From a bacterium (GTDB taxonomy: Bacteria > Auribacterota > UBA6266): 64,000 nucleotides of DNA. The stretch lies in NCBI GenBank assembly GCA_023228325.1, contig JALOBK010000001.1, positions 868,001 to 932,000 of the forward strand, in the 5' to 3' direction. Below are positions 61,203 through 64,000 of this stretch, piece after piece; positions within the stretch are counted from its first letter, which is position 1, and each line of letters begins with the position of its first letter. Under the pieces are notes generated by a model. The model was not told the origin of the DNA and ran no database searches. It saw only the letters and a list, made by a program, of their open reading frames with translations. The translations under genes and the position numbers were made by a program.

Positions 61203-63823
61203 ACAATATTATTTTTACCTTTTTCCGCTTTTGGGGAATTTTCCCGCCTGTTTTTACTGCTTCTTCTTTCCTTCCCTGCTCTTCTTTCTTTCTTTGCATA
61301 CTGTTTTTCGGAAACCCGCCGGTCCATGCCGCTTCTTCTTTCGCCTTTTCTTCTTTCTTCTTCCTCTGTTTCAGCCTGTTTTTCAACTTCTTCTTCGTTT
61401 TTAGGCGTAATAATCTTTGATACGCCTACAAGAAGGTCTCCCGCGCTTAAATTTATTACTCTGACACCCTGTGTATTTCTCCCGGTAATCCTTATCCCTT
61501 TCACCGGAGTCCTAACCATCTTGCCGCCTTTTGTCATAAGCATTATTTCGTCGTCATCAACAACAACGAGAACCCCCACAACTTTCCCGTTCCTGTCTCC
61601 GGCTTTTATGGCAATAATGCCTTTTCCTCCGCGCTTCTGGAGCCGGTACTCGTCAAATTCGCTTCTCTTGCCGTAGCCTTTCTCGCAAACAATTAAAATA
61701 GTCTTATCTCTGCCGACAACTTCCGCGGTGACAACGATATCTCCTTTTCTCAGATTTATGCCCTTAACGCCTCTTGTCGCCCTGCCCATGCTTCTTATAT
61801 CGCTTTCCTTAAACCTGATGGAAATACCGTTTCTGGTAACAACAATGAATTCATCATTTGCTTCCGTCATATTAACGCTTTTCAGGGTATCCCCTTCATC
61901 TATCTTAATCGCTATAATCCCGCCTTTTCTCGGGTTGCTGAAAGCCGCCAGCGAAGTTTTCTTGACTGTCCCTTTTTCTGTAATCATCATCAGATGGCTG
62001 CCTTCTTCAAACTTGCTGACCCTTATAAGCGCCGCGACATTTTCGTCTCCTCTGATATCAAGAAGGTTTATAATCGCTTTTCCTTTGGAAAGCCTTCCTC
62101 CCTCGGGAATATCATAAACTTTCTTCCAGTAACATTTACCCATAGAGGTAAAAAACAGTATATAATCATGAGTTGAAGCGGTGAATACCCTCTCGACAAA
62201 ATCCTCATCTTTCATTTCCATGCCGGTAACGCCTTTTCCTCCGCGCCTCTGCTGCCTGTAGGTGGCCACCCTGCAGCGCTTGATATACCCTGTGTGGGAT
62301 ATCGCTATGATGCAGCCTTCATTCGCTATCATATCCTCGATGGAAACTTCTCCCTCTTCAGCCACTATTTCAGTCCTTCTGCTGTCTCCGTATTTGTCTT
62401 TTATTTCTTTAAGTTCCTGAGCGATTATATTCAATACCATCCTCTCGCTGGATAATATATTTTTCAGATACGCGATCCTCTTTATCAATTCCTTGTATTC
62501 GCTGTCTATTTTTTCCCTCTCAAGCCCGGTTAACTGATACAGCCTCAGTTCAAGTATTGCGTTTGCCTGTGTATCCGAAAGCTTGAACTTTGAAACCATG
62601 GTTTTTTTGGCTTCATCTCTGTCTTTGGATTTTCTGATTATCTTTACAAATTCATCTATGTTGTCTAATGCTATCTTAAAACCTTCCAGTATATGCGCTC
62701 TTTCCTCGGCCTTCCTCAGCTCGAATTTCGTGCGCCTTATTACAACTTCTTTCCTGTGCTCTATGTAACATTCCATTATTTCCTTAAGATTCATAACTCT
62801 CGGGCGGTTTTTATCAAGCGCAAGAAGTATGGCGCCAAAAGTGGTTTCCATCTGTGTGTGCCTGTAAAGCTGATTCAATATCACCCTTGATATCTCTCCG
62901 CGTTTGAGTTCTATTACTATCCTCATCCCATCCTTATCGGATTCATCCCTGATATCCGATATGCCCGTGATTTTCTTGTTGTTCACAAGCCTTGCGATAT
63001 CTTCTATAAGATTGGATTTGTTGACGTTGTAGGGTATCTCCGTTATTACAATGCTTTCTTTCCCGCCTTTAAGCGGTTCGATTCCGGCCCGGGCTTTGAG
63101 TTTCAATTTCCCGTAACCCGTCTCATACATACTTTTTATCGGGGCCTTGCCGCAAATAATACCAGCTGTAGGGAAATCAGGGCCTTTTACAAACTTGCAC
63201 AATTCTTTGATGGTCGCTTCCGGGTTATTGATAAGATGAATTATCCCGTCTATAATCTCGGAAACATTGTGCGCCGGTATATTTGTCGCCATCCCGACGG
63301 CAATTCCCGAGGAGCCGTTAATCAAAAGGTTCGGTATCTTGGACGGAAGTATTGTCGGTTCCAGGAGAGATTCATCAAAGTTCGGAGAAAAATCAACCGT
63401 TTCCTTGTCTATGTCTTCAAGCAATTCCTCTGCAATACGCTCCATTTTCACTTCGGTATATCTCATTGCGGCCGCGGCATCGCCATCGATAGAGCCGAAA
63501 TTTCCCTGCCCATCTATAAGAGGATACCTCAACGAGAAATCCTGCACCATTCTTACCATTGTGTCATATACCGCGGTGTCGCCGTGAGGATGATACTTGC
63601 CGAGAACTTCCCCGACGATTCTCGCCGACTTTTTATAGGTGCTCCTGTGTGTAATCCCAAGGTCTTTCATCGCAAAAAGGATCCGCCTGTGAACAGGCTT
63701 CAGCCCGTCCCTTACATCCGGCAATGCCCTTCCCACAATAACGCTCATCGAATAATCAAGATATGAATTTTTCATTTCCAGGCTTATCGACCTTGAAATA
63801 ATTTTTTCGTTTTCCGTATACAT
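61199..63823 (-). CDS. gyrA: DNA gyrase subunit A with Arg-rich C-terminal tail
   Basis: 874 aa. SRALPDVRDGLKPVHRRILF-like start, catalytic Tyr in AAAMRYTEVKM (about 119), and GyrA boxes YRQQRRGGKGVTGM and YRLQKRGGKGII in the beta-pinwheel. The last about 65 residues are a charged tail with repeated ERR/DRR units (RKGERRSGMDRRV, KKERRAGKERRSS), not part of the usual GyrA. Subunit A cuts and rejoins DNA in supercoiling. It lies directly downstream of gyrB. Confidence 0.98.
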   Translation of the reverse strand: MYTENEKIISRSISLEMKNSYLDYSMSVIVGRALPDVRDGLKPVHRRILFAMKDLGITHRSTYKKSARIVGEVLGKYHPHGDTAVYDTMVRMVQDFSLRYPLIDGQGNFGSIDGDAAAAMRYTEVKMERIAEELLEDIDKETVDFSPNFDESLLEPTILPSKIPNLLINGSSGIAVGMATNIPAHNVSEIIDGIIHLINNPEATIKELCKFVKGPDFPTAGIICGKAPIKSMYETGYGKLKLKARAGIEPLKGGKESIVITEIPYNVNKSNLIEDIARLVNNKKITGISDIRDESDKDGMRIVIELKRGEISRVILNQLYRHTQMETTFGAILLALDKNRPRVMNLKEIMECYIEHRKEVVIRRTKFELRKAEERAHILEGFKIALDNIDEFVKIIRKSKDRDEAKKTMVSKFKLSDTQANAILELRLYQLTGLEREKIDSEYKELIKRIAYLKNILSSERMVLNIIAQELKEIKDKYGDSRRTEIVAEEGEVSIEDMIANEGCIIAISHTGYIKRCRVATYRQQRRGGKGVTGMEMKDEDFVERVFTASTHDYILFFTSMGKCYWKKVYDIPEGGRLSKGKAIINLLDIRGDENVAALIRVSKFEEGSHLMMITEKGTVKKTSLAAFSNPRKGGIIAIKIDEGDTLKSVNMTEANDEFIVVTRNGISIRFKESDIRSMGRATRGVKGINLRKGDIVVTAEVVGRDKTILIVCEKGYGKRSEFDEYRLQKRGGKGIIAIKAGDRNGKVVGVLVVVDDDEIMLMTKGGKMVRTPVKGIRITGRNTQGVRVINLSAGDLLVGVSKIITPKNEEEVEKQAETEEEERRKGERRSGMDRRVSEKQYAKKERRAGKERRSSKNRRENSPKAEKGKNNIV

Positions 63824-63866
63824 CTACTCGCTCCTTACACAAATCTATTGATGAGTTATTTACGTT

Positions 63867-64000
63867 TTAAACATCGAGATTCTTGACTTCCGGCGCAAAT
63901 TTCTCTATAAACGCCCTTCTGGGAGCCACCTGGTCCCCCATAAGAGTTGTAAACATCCTGTCCGCTTCAAATGCATCCTCAAGGATGATCTTTACAAGCG
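63867..64000 (-). CDS. gyrB: DNA gyrase subunit B, C-terminal end (cut by window edge)
   Basis: The minus strand reads DAFEADRMFTTLMGDQVAPR then RAFIEKFAPEVKNLDV and stops. This is the well-known FTTLMGDxVxPRRxFIExxAxxVxNLD end of GyrB. Upstream of gyrA by 43 bases, giving the operon gyrB-gyrA-archease-rtcB. Confidence 0.97.
   Translation of the reverse strand, partial: LVKIILEDAFEADRMFTTLMGDQVAPRRAFIEKFAPEVKNLDV

Noticed and set aside
1..64000. CRISPR array
   Set aside because: No series of regularly spaced identical repeats of 23-40 bases was seen in any intergenic region.

Overview
The window carries an integrated tailed-phage genome (about 4.7 to 51.0 kb) inside a chromosome of a Gram-negative-type (diderm) bacterium. 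The host flanks hold a TolC-type outer-membrane lipoprotein, an Na+/H+ antiporter, gyrB-gyrA, archease-RtcB, serS, MetY and two tRNA-Ser genes. The intergenic spaces contain AT-rich degenerate repeats and perfect GC palindromes of a kind often seen in uncultured candidate phyla such as Omnitrophota. That placement is only an impression; no marker here fixes the phylum.

Left host flank (1-4.58 kb): start of a membrane-anchored protein (possible HlyD-type adaptor), TolC, antiporter, YkgJ-like cysteine-cluster protein, PHP phosphoesterase, DUF2007-like protein, and tRNA-Ser(GGA).

Prophage early region (4.6-13.7 kb): a large serine recombinase on the minus strand, then rightward a small protein, a sigma-70-like factor, an SNF2 helicase, a VRR-NUC nuclease, small unknown proteins and a P4-type primase-helicase. 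A cluster of GGTGGA/TCCACC repeats next to the primase is a candidate replication origin. Three copies of a bipartite promoter-like motif with identical spacing surround the sigma gene.

Prophage late region (13.9-37.7 kb): a lambda-like siphovirus morphogenesis order. It runs ParB-methyltransferase, terminase small and large, gpW, portal, protease, decoration, major capsid, head-tail connectors, tail terminator, tail tube, G/GT chaperone with a canonical A AAA AAC slippery heptamer, short tape measure, M, L, K, an I-J fusion, a LamG/discoidin adhesin and a holin-like protein.

Cargo region (37.7-50.9 kb): two probable defence modules. The first is a tandem-duplicated DNA methyltransferase convergent with an HNH endonuclease. 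The second is a tight operon of a D12-type methyltransferase, a HerA-like ATPase, a NurA-like nuclease, two unrecognised proteins, a HAD phosphatase and a small basic protein, preceded by a PD-(D/E)XK nuclease. This operon is the best candidate here for an undescribed system. No CI-like repressor or clear endolysin was recognised.

Right host flank (51.1-64 kb): two hypothetical membrane proteins, a phosphohexomutase, a YhfC-like intramembrane protease, MetY, a CBS-domain protein, a PDZ/CsgG-like protein, tRNA-Ser(GCT), serS, rtcB, archease, gyrA with an unusual Arg-rich tail, and the 3' end of gyrB.
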